Source of the DNA: Chrysomallon squamiferum
Taxonomy: Eukaryota > Mollusca > Gastropoda > Neomphalida > Peltospiridae
Length of the DNA stretch: 64,000 bases
Assembly (NCBI GenBank): GCA_012295275.1
Contig: CM022671.1
Coordinates: 5,706,565 to 5,770,564, forward strand
Reading direction: 5' to 3'
Positions 1 to 44,845 of this stretch are shown here, piece after piece; within the stretch, counting starts at the first letter, position 1, and every line of letters begins with the position of its first letter. The notes under the pieces were generated by a model. It saw only the letters and a program-made list of their open reading frames with translations, had not been told where the DNA came from and did no database searches. The translations under genes and the position numbers were made by a program.

Positions 1-40
1 GTAAATACGTCCAGATAAAATACAGGCTTCAGGCTGTTGT

Positions 41-78
<38 letters not shown>

Positions 79-1553
79 TGATAGATAGTAGTAATAATAA
101 TAATAATAATAGTAGTAGTAGTAGTAGTAGTAGTAACAGTAAATGAATAGTAGCAGCAATGATGATGATGATGATGGTAATGATGATGATAATGATGTTT
201 TGATAAACTACTTGAATGCTAATTAATTAATACCGATGGTTGTATAGAGACACACGATCGAATTTTCTGTTCCAAAGACTTTCCGAACTGTCCGTTTTTC
301 CAGACCAAAAAGCAGCCTGCATAATAATAATAATTCAACAACATAACGGCGCAACTAAACATGTATCTCCAATGTTTCTAAGGCACCTTGCACTGCTAGA
401 AAGTTAAACAAATGTTAACCGTAAATTAAACGACTAAATGGAAGACACCAGCATGGCCTGAATCAATAAAAATAAGATTATTAATGAATAAGCATTATAT
501 ATAAACTAAATAAATTTCAAAAGTCCGTCCTAATTTTATCCTCTCTGTTAGAGGTTCCGGACAGTCACGTACCTGTATTTAGTGTATACCTGACTTCGGA
601 TTAATTTTGGGGTAAAAATAGCTCAGGTTGATATATACTCGCGACTAAAATAATTCAACACTCTGTGACCTGTATTTATATCTATATATAAAATACATAC
701 TTTATACACTCCATTTTATCCGTATACTCATGTAAATGGTATCTAGCCAGCAATGGATTCTTTTTGGAGACTATTGTAAAAAAAATTAAAAGATAGTTGA
801 TATCTTCTACGAATGTTTTGAAACAAAATTAAAATTCCAGAATCATATTCTTGCAATTCCAAAAACTGAGGAATACCAAATGGTTCACATACAAAAACCT
901 TAACAGGAATGTAATAATGTTGTGTTTTGTGATACCTTCAGCCAAAACAAATGTGACTGTTCGCCAAAGTTTTACACCACCATCTAATGAACAGCATTAC
1001 CTTAGGACATACGTAATTTTATTATTTAATAATTTTTTTTTTTTTAGATATTTCTTTTAATAAACAAAGAAGATTATATCATATCTATTGATATATGAAT
1101 AATGAAATATCTACCAATATTTTCCGATAAAGCGTTCAAGTAAAACCCTATTTCCCCAGTGGAATTCTGCTGGTCCGGATGTGTTACGACAATGCCATGA
1201 CGTAATATTTATAAATACCGGAAATGACATCATAGAGCGAATGTTCATATTTCACTTATATAAATGCATTTTATTAGGGTTTTTTTTTTCTTATTTTAAG
1301 CTAGTTTCTGTGATTTATAATTTTTACTTTTATTATATTTTATTTATTTATTTTTGTTAATTTTTATAAAAAAATAAAGGTACACTTAAAAAACTATAGG
1401 AATGCATAACTTGCACGGCAAACATAATCAGTAGTAATGATGGTTCACTTATCTTCTACGAAACTGTTTTTTGGTTTTCCAGTTAATATATTTGACATCT
1501 GATTTTTTATCAACAATTTTTTAACAATTTATTTATTTTGTTATTTATTTATT

Positions 1554-1639
<86 letters not shown>

Positions 1640-1865
1640 GGAAGGATGTCAGAAATATCCTATATCCAACTTTAATGTATCTTATTGTAAAGGGCTCTGC
1701 ATAATTCGAAGAGGGATGTGAACAGAAGAGAAACCAAAAGAAACCCGTAGTTCTCTCTTTATTACTGACGTCATGAAAAAATAATAAGCAGTGATGACCA
1801 GTATTTAGGATAACTGACAGGGAGTTCTATGTCTATATATATATATATATATATATACACACTCT

Positions 1866-1921
<56 letters not shown>

Positions 1922-2625
1922 TTTGCATATTATTATTATTATTTTTTGCATTTGTTTTTGTTTGTAATTAGAATGGGACTTAACTGAAAAAAATAAAATA
2001 AAAATGTATATATTTTTCCGATTATTTTATTTGCCGATATATGTTTTAACATGAAATCTGTTTTGTTTTAATATTTTTATTTTTATAATAAATTGAATGT
2101 GTGGAATGTATAAAATGTACCTAAAAAGATCTGATTAATGAACTCACAAAACGAAAACACGTTAACATTCAATGGACGTTAAAATCATGCAGGAGTTTAT
2201 TAATTTGTAACACTGACTGATATCTTTGGTGCTTTGTTTCAGAAAGTTAGTCATCCGACATCAGAATTCCCAAACTCGAACCATTTCAAGGAAATTCCGA
2301 GGTAAATATATTTGCAGCTCTGATTGGTTAAATCTTTTATTTATGTCAATTGCTAACAAACAAAACAACAATAATAACAACGATTATTATAAATAAATAA
2401 ATAAATTAATAATAATAATAATAATAATAATAATTAAATTAAATTAAAAAAAAAAAACGAAAAAAAAAAAACAACAAACAAACAAACAAACAAAAAAAAA
2501 AAAAAAGGAAAAAAAAGAAGAAGAAAGAAACCAAAACTAGTTATTTATAAAATCGTATAGTTTCATGTTATTCTACTGGTGTTACAAATAAATCAGAGGG
2601 TCTAAATAATATGCAGACTAATAAA
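1..2625. other. 3' flank of gene A
   Basis: AT-rich DNA with AAT runs (37-130), ATT runs (1558-1640, 1868-1920) and an AT run (1831-1856). No protein-like frame is supported. A 59-base exon-like stretch at 2243-2301 on the plus strand is listed as a finding. Confidence 0.6.
2336..2341 (-). terminator. Candidate polyadenylation signal, gene A
   Basis: AATAAA on the minus strand, 285 bases beyond the gene A stop. Such hexamers are frequent by chance in this AT-rich DNA, so the assignment is weak. Confidence 0.25.
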
Positions 2626-33647
<31,022 letters not shown>

Positions 33648-33854
33648 TGTACTCGTAAACACTAATCACCTACAGCAAATAAATATTTTACTAAACTATC
33701 TCAGAACATATACAATAAAATATACGAAAACTCTTTTAATAATAAAAAAAAAGGCCGCTCCATACACAGTAAGGAAAGAAAAGACATTTAATTCTGTAGT
33801 AAAATTAATCAGCTTATTAATCCGTTCGTGACATTAACAAATTTTTGCGTTAAT

Positions 33855-34200
33855 GATATTTACCCGTACATCAGTAAGTTACCAATTTATCAGTTGATCA
33901 GTAAAGATTACGAATTTATCAGTCAGTGTTATTTTCCACTTTATCATATCCCGTCAGTAAAACTTAACAGTTTATTTTGTCAGTAATATTTTGGAAATTA
34001 TTACAGTGTCAGTAAAATTTACCAGTTTGTGAGTGATAGTTACCAGTTTATCACAGTCCATCAGGAAAATTTACAAGTTTATCAATTAGTAATAATTATA
34101 AATTTATCAGCTTATCAAGTCCATCAGGAAAATTTACAAGTTTATCAATCAGTAATAATTATAAACCTATCAGTCAATAACATTTACCAAAATCTGAGTG
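33855..34200. repeat. Degenerate tandem repeat upstream of gene A
   Basis: Units related to TCCATCAGGAAAATTTACAA plus GTTTATCAAT-AGTAATAATTATAAA repeat imperfectly just upstream of the gene A start. The 3' pair is closely similar; the others are worn. Confidence 0.65.
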
Positions 34201-34384
34201 AATCTGTAGTTTGCAACCCTATTTTACTAATTTTTCAATAACCTGGTACACAGAAGCCTCGAAAATTAATGTTTATATACGCTACAGGCCGGTGAATCGT
34301 TTTCATTAACACACACTAAGTTTTTGTAAGAAATTTACACCAATAAAAAACACGATTTTCTTAAAAATATAACACGCAAAAAAA

Positions 34385-34990
<606 letters not shown>

Positions 34991-36041
34991 GGTGTGCGTA
35001 TATATACATATATTGGCTGACGGCACGAAACACAATCGATAACAGAATCGTGAGAACCAATTTAAATTTATTCTCTTTTCCCATGTTTGTCTTTTCAAAC
35101 AAATTAAACTATAACTCAGTGAACTGCATGAGAAACGTATCTAAAATACTTCTGAGACAGATCTGTATCACGTTGTGTTTGTGGCGCCCAAGTGTACTGT
35201 TACTTAGATTACGATAAAACGGCTGGAGTAGGTTTTTATCGGGTGTGAAAGAAAGTGTATTCAGCATTTAGACAAAAAGCGTTTAACAGATTTTGTTACG
35301 TGATGAAAGTAATTTAAGAAAACGACATGTTCGCTTTGAAACTTGATATTTATTAATTGATTTTGTTAAATTGGTTTAACTGCAAACTTATTTATATATC
35401 ATCCAAAGGTTTGTGTGTGTGTATGTGTATTTATTTTTGTGTATGTTTGTGTGTTTATGTATATGTCTGATGTGCGATGTATTTGTGCATATGTGTGTCT
35501 GAATGTGTCTGTGTATAAGCACGGGGGTACTCTTATATGTATGTTAATTTTTTTGCATATAATTATACTAATTAAAACTTTTACACTATTTATATAATCT
35601 GTCATTTGAAATTTTAGTTACAAAATATGTTCTGTATATTAACCATCACAACGATATAAAATAAAACAAGCTTCAACAACTGCACAACAGATTTTAATTT
35701 TAAAAAATATAAAGTCAATATAGTAAATAAAGTAAAAACGGTATTAAATATATACACTTTATGTCACTAGATGTCTATAAATAATTAATATAACTGCTTT
35801 AATTACTTAACTAGTCACTGAGAAAGATAACATAACTATACTTATAATATAATTTACTGTTACACGTGCATATACATACAAATCCGCACGGTGGCAGACA
35901 CACACACACACACACACACACACACGCGAACAAAAAAAAGTACAGTGATCTCTACTAAAACTAATTGACAAATAACAAATAATAAATGTTTGTCGTCTTA
36001 TTTTTACATATGTGAAGGTGTTTATCTATACCTACATAAAA

Positions 36042-36087
<46 letters not shown>

Positions 36088-36198
36088 TGAAAATAACTGG
36101 TTACTGTTAATATATCAGCATTATCCTGTCTGATTAGACAGTGCACATTCGAGAATGCACTGAAATGAATTTTTTGTGTAGATGTATTTATTTTTTTG

Positions 36199-36204
36199 TT
36201 TATT
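36199..36204 (-). terminator. Polyadenylation signal, gene B
   Basis: AATAAA begins one base after the stop codon of gene B, with a second copy at 36187-36192. If used, the 3' UTR would be only tens of bases long. Confidence 0.4.
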
Positions 36205-36205
36205 C

Positions 36206-36324
36206 TCAGTTTCTTGTTGTTGATTCTGATGTTGGTTTCTCTGGTATTAAGGGTCCACTCAGATCTATGATTGACAGTTCATCTGGAAAAAAATATATAT
36301 ATACTTACATACAGACTGACAAAG

Positions 36325-36389
<65 letters not shown>

Positions 36390-37567
36390 GTTAAATTAGA
36401 AAATATTAATCATTGTATTTGTTTTCATAATAATGTTATAATGTTTCAAATAGTTAAACGAATAATATCTATACTGATTTAAAACCAAACGTGTTTCTAT
36501 TTATTTTTAATTTACATTTTAAGTTGAAATTTATTGATATTAATATTTATTAATATATATGAAACTTCAGTTAAATGTCTGCCTGTCTTTCAGTCTGTTA
36601 CTTACTTCTGGGTACGTCTGTTCTTTCTTTAGAATGGTCTGGTTCTGGTGTTGTTGTTTCATGTAGTGTCCGGACCTGAGTGATTTTATCGTCTGCAACT
36701 GTAACTAATAAAATAAAAATAATTAATATTTTATCTTTTTTCTCTCCCGGTTTTCTGTTTGGCGTAATACACATTTATTTCTACATACCCTCGGGTCGAA
36801 TATTTGTATACTGGTAATTCCGCAGCAATAGCAATTGCCTGCCCCCCTCTAGTAAACATATTGGACCGTGTTCTTACCTTCTTCTTCTGGTTGTGATGTC
36901 GGCTGCGGAGATATGTGAGATCGTGTCCCGCTGGTTACCAGAAAGATAAAAAAATAATAATAATAAAAAAAATTAATAAAATTTAGATATCGTGATATCA
37001 TTTTTTTATTTTTTTTTTTATTTATTTGAAATAAAGTAATATAGAAATATTATTTTGGTTGTTTTTGGTTTGAATTTACCGTTAAGATAAAACAAAATGA
37101 AATAAAAATAAACACACACACACACACACACAGACAGACAGACAGACAGACACACACATAGGCACACACACAGACAGACAAACACAAACACAGATAAAGA
37201 ATGGGAAACAAAAAAAATGAAATAGATATAAAATATTTTTAAGAATTAAAAATAAAATAGGAAATAAGAAAATAAATAAATATATATATATGTACAATTA
37301 TTATTTTCATTTCCCAGTAATTACAATCAAGTATTTTCTCGAACTTTGTTAAATAAATACTGATAAGAAATTCAAGTCTTTGTACCCATTCATTCATTCA
37401 TCCATCCATCCATTCATTCATTCATTCATTCATTCATTCATTTATTCACTCACTCATTTCAAAGAGTGAAACTCACAAGGCTATTTTCTTAGCAATGTGG
37501 ACAGCTACGACAAACAGCAGAATGAAGGCGAAAATTCCGCTTAGTGCTTTGAACACCTTGTTGTCGT
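36206..37567 (-). CDS. Gene B exons 10-13: TM helix and cytoplasmic tail
   Basis: Exon 10 (37477-37567) encodes LSGIFAFILLFVVAVHIAKK, one hydrophobic helix followed by lysines. Exons 11-13 encode a Pro/Ser/Thr/Glu-rich tail (ISPQPTSQPEEEG, TTTPEPDHSKERTDVPR) ending DLSGPLIPEKPTSE... and a TGA at 36206-36208. The tail has no recognised catenin, PDZ or kinase motif and does not resemble the tail of gene A. Two AATAAA hexamers follow the stop at once. Confidence 0.85.
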
Positions 37568-38095
37568 CTGAAACAAATTAAAAATCACAGACTTAAATTC
37601 ACAAAACAGTCGAAGCCTAGATTAGTCTGAAGTCTAATTTACACTGTGAACATAGATTTATTAGAACTAGATGTAAAGGTATTCAGGAATAACTGCCTGT
37701 TGTACATTAGCTTATGTATCTCGGAGGGAAAATATTTATTATTTTATTATTGATTGTACTGTTACTGCAAAAGGCATTTCAACATTACATCAGTGTTTAA
37801 ATATGTCGTTATAAGTTTTTAATATTTATAATTGTACAGGGTACCATTCGTTATTCGAAGAAATAGTCCTAATATATATACTGCATTCTTAAAACTTAAC
37901 TCTTATTTGTTTATTTTATCTCAATTAATAACAATAAAATGTAGTTTTATAATGTCTGGGTGCTGCCATGTTTGTTTTTTTTGTTTTGTTTTTTAGTCGT
38001 GATTTACTCTAAAGTTTCTTTTAATCATGACAATAAAAAATATATATGTATATAAAAAAATAATAAAATAAAATAATAATAATAAATAATAATTA

Positions 38096-38144
<49 letters not shown>

Positions 38145-38484
38145 TAGCTTCAATTCCGCCGCGGCAAGCGATGACGTCACTATTATATTTATGAAGAGAC
38201 AAAATGGCGGCATTAAATGTTTTGTAAATTATTATTTATATAAATAAATGGAAAAAAAAAAAAATCATCTTTATCTGACGAGTCATTAAAACCATGATTG
38301 GGGTACATTATACAATTACTTTTAATATAAAAATATATTAAATTTTTATTATAATATATAAATAGTCTTCTTCTTCTTCTTCTTCTGATTATTATTACAT
38401 TTATTATTATTTTTATTATTCACATCATCATCATCATTATTATTATTATTATTATTATTATTTTTATTATTCACATTATCATCA

Positions 38485-38534
<50 letters not shown>

Positions 38535-41500
38535 TTTCAACAAACCTGAGACAAGCTGAGGCAATGACAGGTATTTTGTGCAGGTAAAATGAACTAATAC
38601 ATAAGCGTGATCTTTTCTTTCTGGAAATTCTTCATCCACTACGATTACTTCCAGAAGGTCATACGGCGGTTTCATAGTTACATCCTGCAACAACTGCGAC
38701 GTCAACCACCTCGACATACCTGTGTTGTTGACCAGACTACTGTGTCTTTGATCAGAGTCGTCTTCTTCTTTAAAATATCCTTTTTCTGGATCTTTCCGCC
38801 ATAGAAGATTTCCTAAAACAAGATTATTTAAACTGATATATAAATACTCTCACGTAATTCTTTGTAATCGAACATATTTATACATATGCATATTCTTAAA
38901 CATATAGACAAACATATACCTATACATACAAACATACGTACATACATACATATATACATATATACATACATACAAACATACATATATACATATATACATA
39001 CATACAAACATACATACAAACATACGTATATACATACATACATACAAACATACGTATATACATACATACATACAAACATACGTATATACATACATATATA
39101 CAAACATGCATTCATACATACTTACATACATACATACATACAAACATACATACATACATACGGACAGACAGACACAGTAACAGACATACAGACAGACAGA
39201 CACACAAACATACATACAGACAGATACACAAGCAGACAGAGACACTAATAGACAGACAGAAAGACACACAGACAGACATATCGACACGCAGACACACATA
39301 CATACAGACACAATAACAGACACACAGACATACGTACAGACAGACAGACAGTTTTACCAGTATTTTCATCTATAAGTAACTGTCGACTGGGACTCATGAA
39401 AAACCTCAAACTGCTGTTGCGGTCTGGATCTCTCGCAGTGAGCCGAACTACAACCTGTGACGTCGTCGTCGGACACCGGACGTCGACGTAGTAGAGAGTG
39501 TCTGTGAAGCGGGGTGAGTTGTCGTTGACGTCACGTACAATCAGTCTGAAAGAAGTCACGGTTCTCCTTCGAGTAGGAGCGACTCCTTCAGCTTCCACGA
39601 CGAACGTGTAGACGTCACTTCCTCCGGTGTCAGGATCGCTGTCCAAGACGTCGTTAACGGTGATGACGCCGGTGTTGGGGTGGATGTGGAAAGGTGAAGA
39701 AAGAACATTTCTGCTGTCAGCTGTGATTGTGAAATAATACTGTTTTGATGTGATCGATGCTTTGAAAAGAGTAGAATGAGTTACAGATGTGTTTATTATT
39801 ACTGTTATTAATACTATTACTGTTATTACTACTACTTCTACTACTACGATTACTACTACTACAACAACTATTATTATTAGTATTATTATTATTAACAGCA
39901 GTAGTAGAAAAACTAGTATTCACTAAGAATGAAACGTAAAGAAAATGTAGAGTGAAAGAAATTGAATTACTTCAAAGATAAAAAGACACTTAAAATTAAA
40001 AGCCAGTTTTAAAGTTTAGATTAATAGATATCTGTGAAGTTTAGACTAAACTATAAAAAATAAACTTTAATTAAAAGTTTAGATCAAAAGACAACGATGA
40101 AATTTAAATTATAAAATATAAACTTTAGATGAAAAGTTAAAAATAAACTTCGATTAGAAGATAATGATAAAATTCAAATAAACAGATAATGATAAACCTT
40201 GGATCAAAATTTAGATAAACAAATAATGATAAAGTTTAGATGTATAGATCATAAACATTATATAAATAATAATAATATTCTTTACATAAAAAAATAAGGT
40301 TTAGATTAAAATATAAAGTTTAGACAACCTGTTTTAACTGACTGAATGGTGTAGACAACTGCTCCTGTGGCGTTTAGAGTAGCAACAACAGAGTGGGGCG
40401 GGGCGTTTTCCTTCAGGTAGATCTCAGGAATGGTTCCATTGGGATCAACTGACGGCCACACCCATTCAGGTAAATTTTTGTTGCGTACTATCTGAAATAA
40501 TTAATTGTTAGTTTCCATTTGGAAAATTTTAATTAAATTAACGAAAGGATAGGAAAGACAACAAGCTACCACACCTTGTGTCAACAAACTGGTTACCGTT
40601 TCCAAAATAAACTCGACTTGACGAGAAATCGGGGAAAAAGAAAAGGACATCGTAGAAATTTTAATCAAACTGGTGGCAAATGGATTTTCTATTAAATAAA
40701 CAAATAGGAAATTTAAATTATTATAAACGCATAAATTAAAATAAAATAAAGATAAAATAGAACAAAACAAATAATAATAACAATAAGCTGAATAACCGTC
40801 ATAATAATAATAATACTAATAATACTAATACTAATACTACTACTAATAATAATAACAATAATAATAATAACAATAACAGTGATATTAATAATAATAACAA
40901 TAACAATAGTAATAACAACAATAATAATAACAATAGCAACAACAACAACAATAATAATAGTATAACAATGAGAACCACAAAGTAGTAGTAGTTGTTGTAA
41001 TAGTAGTTGTAGTAGTAGTAGTAATGACAGTAATAATAGCAATAAGAACAACATTATGAACAGCAACAACAACAAAAATAGTAAGAATAATAATGAGAGA
41101 GAGAGAGAGATCTTTTCTATAGCTGTATGCACTTTGATTACTGCTATCGTCGTAAACGATGTATTAACTTCGTGAACGGCGTCATCAACGATCTTTAACG
41201 TGACAGTGTCATCAGCACCAGCAACGTCGTCAAATCTGAACAGTTTCCTCGCCATGGAAAGCTCAAAGAGATCGCCTCGTCTGTTGAGCCAAAAAACCTC
41301 ATCAGACCCAGCCCCCATTAACGTGAATCTTCTAGAACTTCCCCAGTCCTCATCTGTACAGTTCAATACCAGAAAGGGATTGGACACATCTGTAAGAAAT
41401 TAGGCAAGTAAATAAATATAAACAAATAAATATAGAAAATACAAATATATGTTTATAAATTAATGAGTTTATAAATTCAATACATTCTTCCACTTTGACG

Positions 41501-42538
41501 AAAATTTATAGTCTACATGTAATAATAATAAAAAAAAACCTCTGTACATGGCTGTAACTAGACTCTTTTTGAAATGAGTCAAAAAGTGACGTCTTTGAAC
41601 TCAGTTATGTCTTTCCTCGAAGACCTCAAACGATAACCGTAGACATAAACGAATTTATTCACTGGTTGTCGTTTCTGACGGAATAGAGATTTATATTTTA
41701 TGGGTTTTTTAAAATAAAATCTTTGTATATTTAAAAAAATAATAATAATAATAATAAAAACCACGTCAATTTCGGTATGCGGCATTTGCCTCATTTGCCT
41801 CAATGTAGTTACGGCCAGTTTATATACACATAATTCAAGCTGAAATTTTTTTTTAATTCAGTGGTTAGATTTGTCAATATCGATACTGAAATTATCTTTA
41901 TTATAATTATTATTTTTATTTTTAAGTTTTAGTTTGAAACTCGCCTTCTGGTAAACTGACGTAGTAGGTTTTCTGATCGCATCGTGTAGGAAATTCGTCA
42001 ACGTCCACCACGTCGATAGACAACACTTTCAGCGACTGTCTTCCCGATGCGTCCTGAACGAGGAGGTTGAGGTTGTCGAGGACGTCGTTACCGGGTCGTT
42101 CTCTGTCCAGTCTGTGGTCAATACGCAGTTCTCCTGTCCTGGGGTGGATAGAAAAATAACGACTGTCTTCCCCTGCACAGTTAAAGAACACCAGGAGTGA
42201 AAAAAATTATAATAATAAAAACAAAATCAGTTAAAAAGAACAAAAATGTTGACTATAAATAAAGAAACAAAACCAAACAAATAAATTAATAAAACCCAAA
42301 AAAAAATTAATAAAAAAAAAAAAAAAAAAAAGCAAAAAAGAAGATTAAAAACGACAAAAATGTTCACTGTAAACAAAAACAAAATTAAAATAAATATATA
42401 AATAGCAGCAGTCAACTAACGAACCAAACAAACAAAAAAAAAAAAATAAAAATAAAAATAAGAAGAACCAAAGAATCAAATAAATAAATAAATATTAGAA
42501 CAAAATCAAAAGATCAAACAAAGCAAATAAATATTATA

Positions 42539-42590
<52 letters not shown>

Positions 42591-44586
42591 TAATAAACTA
42601 ACAAAAAAAATAAAAAATAAATAAAAATAGCTTAATTACGTAAAAAACCCAAACACAACAGTCCCATAGAATATTACAATGCATATTTATTCTACTATCT
42701 TAGCAAAATTTCAAAACAAAATCAAAACGACATTATTTTTGACTGTAACCAACCATGCAGAGAAAAGGTTAGATTTTCATCTTCATCGTTGTCAGTTACG
42801 GTAAACAGTCCGGGCACCAGTGTTCCGTGCGGCAATTCCTCCATCACTCGGAGATCCTGAGCGAGAGTTATTACAGGCGGTTCTGGTATGTCCTGAATGT
42901 TGATAGTCAGACCTTGATTCACTGAACCCCATCTGTTACTTGCTCTGTAAAACGAATCAAATTGTCAATTTTTTCTTCTGTTACCAGAATTTTATAAATC
43001 AGTGTTAGCTACGAGTCTCCGAGACAGCACAGAAATAAAGTAGATCTACTATTTGTTATTTCTTAGCAGTAAAAAGCTTCTGGAGATAGTGGTGGCCACG
43101 TTATGAATATCATCTCCAAAAAACATCCTCCGATAGTAAAATTATTGATAATTATTCAGTTATTAATATGTTTTATCGTTTACATTATCTAAGCATTTTT
43201 TCTTTCTTTTCTTTTTATTTATTTATTTATTTTTCTTAAAGAATATTCAGTCTTCTAGAACCACCTATGAATGCTAAAACGACAATAAAAATGTACGAAA
43301 ATACATCCTAACAGAGTCAATTCTTACCGAATGTACACGTCCATTGATTTTCGTTCGCCGTAGTCAAGATTTCTGATTAGTAAGAGCTGTGAGCTGCTGA
43401 CTGTGAAGTAGTCTCTACCAGGACGTTTCACTACTTCCAGCCTGTCAGTCTCGTCCTCAGTGCTGACGTTATAAATCGCAGACCCTACAGCAACATCTTC
43501 GGCAACGTCAATGTCCGTCCATTGGTTCTGAGGAGGGGAGACAAACCATGGCGTATTCTCTAGGAAAAAAAATTAATATTATATAATTTTTTCTGTTAAA
43601 AGAATCTGTGTTAGATTTATTATTATCATAGCTGATGTAATTATCGTGATGTTTTATCTAGTATTACGTACAGTATATATTTATTTGATATCGTTTACTG
43701 AATGTCACATACCTATTTCAATTCTCCAATCAGCTCGGTAATTACTTCCCGATGTCACGTAAAGATAATTCACAGATAAACGGGTCTCAGCTTTGTATTG
43801 GAGGAGAGTACTTTGACCAACAGACCAACCACTCCCCAGGCTAACAGTCAAAGGGTTAATCCAGGAAATCCAGAAAGTCTTAAATGCGTCGCAGTCGAGT
43901 TGTCTCCCCTCTTTCACTTCCTGTTGCGGACAACTCCGACATTTTGCGTTTATCGTCGACAAAGAGTTAGCCGCCCCTCCTATTGTTATCTCGATGGCGT
44001 TGTGGTGGTAGGCGTGCGTTTCGTGCAGGACAATGATGGCGTCGCTGCAGAGTCTGACCTCAAAAATCAGTGATCGTCTGCTTGAGACGTCAAAGCCGAA
44101 GTCGTTCAAGTACTGGAGGTCACCACTTCCGCTTGTCACTATGTTAATTATTTTACCTAGATAAATAAACAGATAAATAAATAAATAAATAAATAAATAA
44201 CCTATTTATATTTACAGATATAAATTTATTCATTTGCCAAATTCTGTTCGAAATTCTGTGTGTTTATGCTTGTGTCTATGTGCGTATGTGCATATCCGTG
44301 TTGTAGAATAAATATATGTAACATTAATGATTATTTTCTGTACATATATCTTCTTTCTCTCTCTCTGTCTGTCTCTCTTTCTCTCTCTCTATAGATGTGT
44401 GTGTGTGTGTATGCGTGTTTGTATTTATGTTTTTATTTCTCTGCATGCCTTTAGTTACATATATGTTATCTATCAAATAATAGAAATTGCTTTTTATTCA
44501 GTGTGTAATTAAATGATGTAATACTAAACCTTACCTGTAGTCGTCACTTGAAAAACACTCATCAACAAGAGAGAGTTAATTAGCAT
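36206..44586 (-). CDS. Gene B: FAMeT-like/cadherin membrane protein, 13 coding exons, 849 aa
   Basis: Exons on the minus strand: 44535-44586, 43713-44156, 43328-43559, 42754-42944, 41945-42172, 41133-41389, 40329-40491, 39358-39759, 38546-38812, 37477-37567, 36878-36930, 36606-36698, 36206-36282. The sum is 2550 nt, exactly 850 codons with stop, and every junction keeps frame without correction. Order: signal peptide (MLINSLLLMSVFQVTTG), FAMeT-like domain (about 18-165), about five EC repeats (166-745), TM helix (about 752-770), tail of about 75 residues. It matches one module of gene A exon by exon with the same intron phases, so it is a tandem paralogue with a single cadherin unit. It is transcribed in the same direction as A and divergently from C. 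One intron has a GC donor. Function is presumed adhesive or receptor-like. Confidence 0.88.
38546..43559 (-). CDS. Gene B exons 3-9: one cadherin module plus terminal repeats
   Basis: Exon 3 (a-type) encodes WTDIDVAEDVAVGSAIYNV. Exon 4 (b) has IQDIPEPPVI and VMEELPHGTLVPGLF. Exon 5 (c) has HPRTGELRIDHRLDRERPG and the linker VVDVDEFP. Exon 6 (d) encodes LNCTDEDWGSSRRF. Exon 7 (e) starts IVRNKNLPEWVW. Exon 8 has FHIHPNTGVITVNDVLD and the only fully canonical linker, VRDVNDNSPRF. Exon 9 continues an EC-like fold (SLVNNTGMSRWL, VDEEFPERKDHAYVLVHF). Exon lengths 232/191/228/257/163 parallel the modules of gene A. Confidence 0.87.
38920..39350. repeat. (CATA)n/(CAGA)n array, gene B intron 8
   Basis: CATA units with higher-order copies (ACATACGTATATACATACAT repeats) passing into CAGA units that end 8 bases from the exon 8 donor. 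Confidence 0.95.
43713..44586 (-). CDS. Gene B exons 1-2: signal peptide and FAMeT-like domain
   Basis: Exon 1 (44535-44586) ends ACA G|GT and exon 2 (43713-44156) continues GKIINIVTSGSG, phase 1 to phase 1. The domain reads NAIEITIGGAANSLSTI, then KCRSC, LDC, FKTFWISWINPLTVSLGSG and SVNYLYVTSGSNYRADWRIE. This is the clearest FAMeT-like match of the three genes, including the IGG, FWISW and terminal W motifs. The pattern C-x2-C followed by LDC is shared with genes A and C. At protein level it is clearly diverged from A and C. An acceptor (ACATTACAG) 41 nt upstream of the ATG suggests a spliced 5' UTR. Confidence 0.85.
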
Positions 44587-44739
44587 TGTTCTGTTAATTA
44601 TCACCACGCCTTGATTTTAATTATCTCCTGTAATGTAAAGATTTACGATGATATTCTGATATTTATCTCTCTATCTACCTACCTATCTATCTGGCTATCT
44701 GGCTATCTGTATATATATATATATAACACACACACACAC

Positions 44740-44774
<35 letters not shown>

Positions 44775-44806
44775 TATGCATATATTTATGTATGTTTGTA
44801 TGCATG

Positions 44807-44845
<39 letters not shown>

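Noticed and set aside
547-615. Exon-like stretch with acceptor TCTCTGTTAG and donor TTGGGGTAAAA
   Set aside because: Every frame has a stop within it and no partner exon is visible.
851-1060. 69-codon frame on the plus strand
   Set aside because: Low-complexity AT-rich sequence with a poly-T end and no protein-like pattern.
38886-39323. Frames rich in Tyr/Val/Cys or Ile/His/Thr
   Set aside because: Products of the CATA/CAGA microsatellite in gene B intron 8.
41945-42172. GT donor (GGCGA|GTTTC) in gene B exon 5
   Set aside because: It leads to a stop in exon 6; AAG|GCGAGT keeps the frame and matches the GC-donor consensus.
43798-44073. Open frame antisense to gene B exon 2
   Set aside because: Shadow of the conserved FAMeT-like exon; no independent support.
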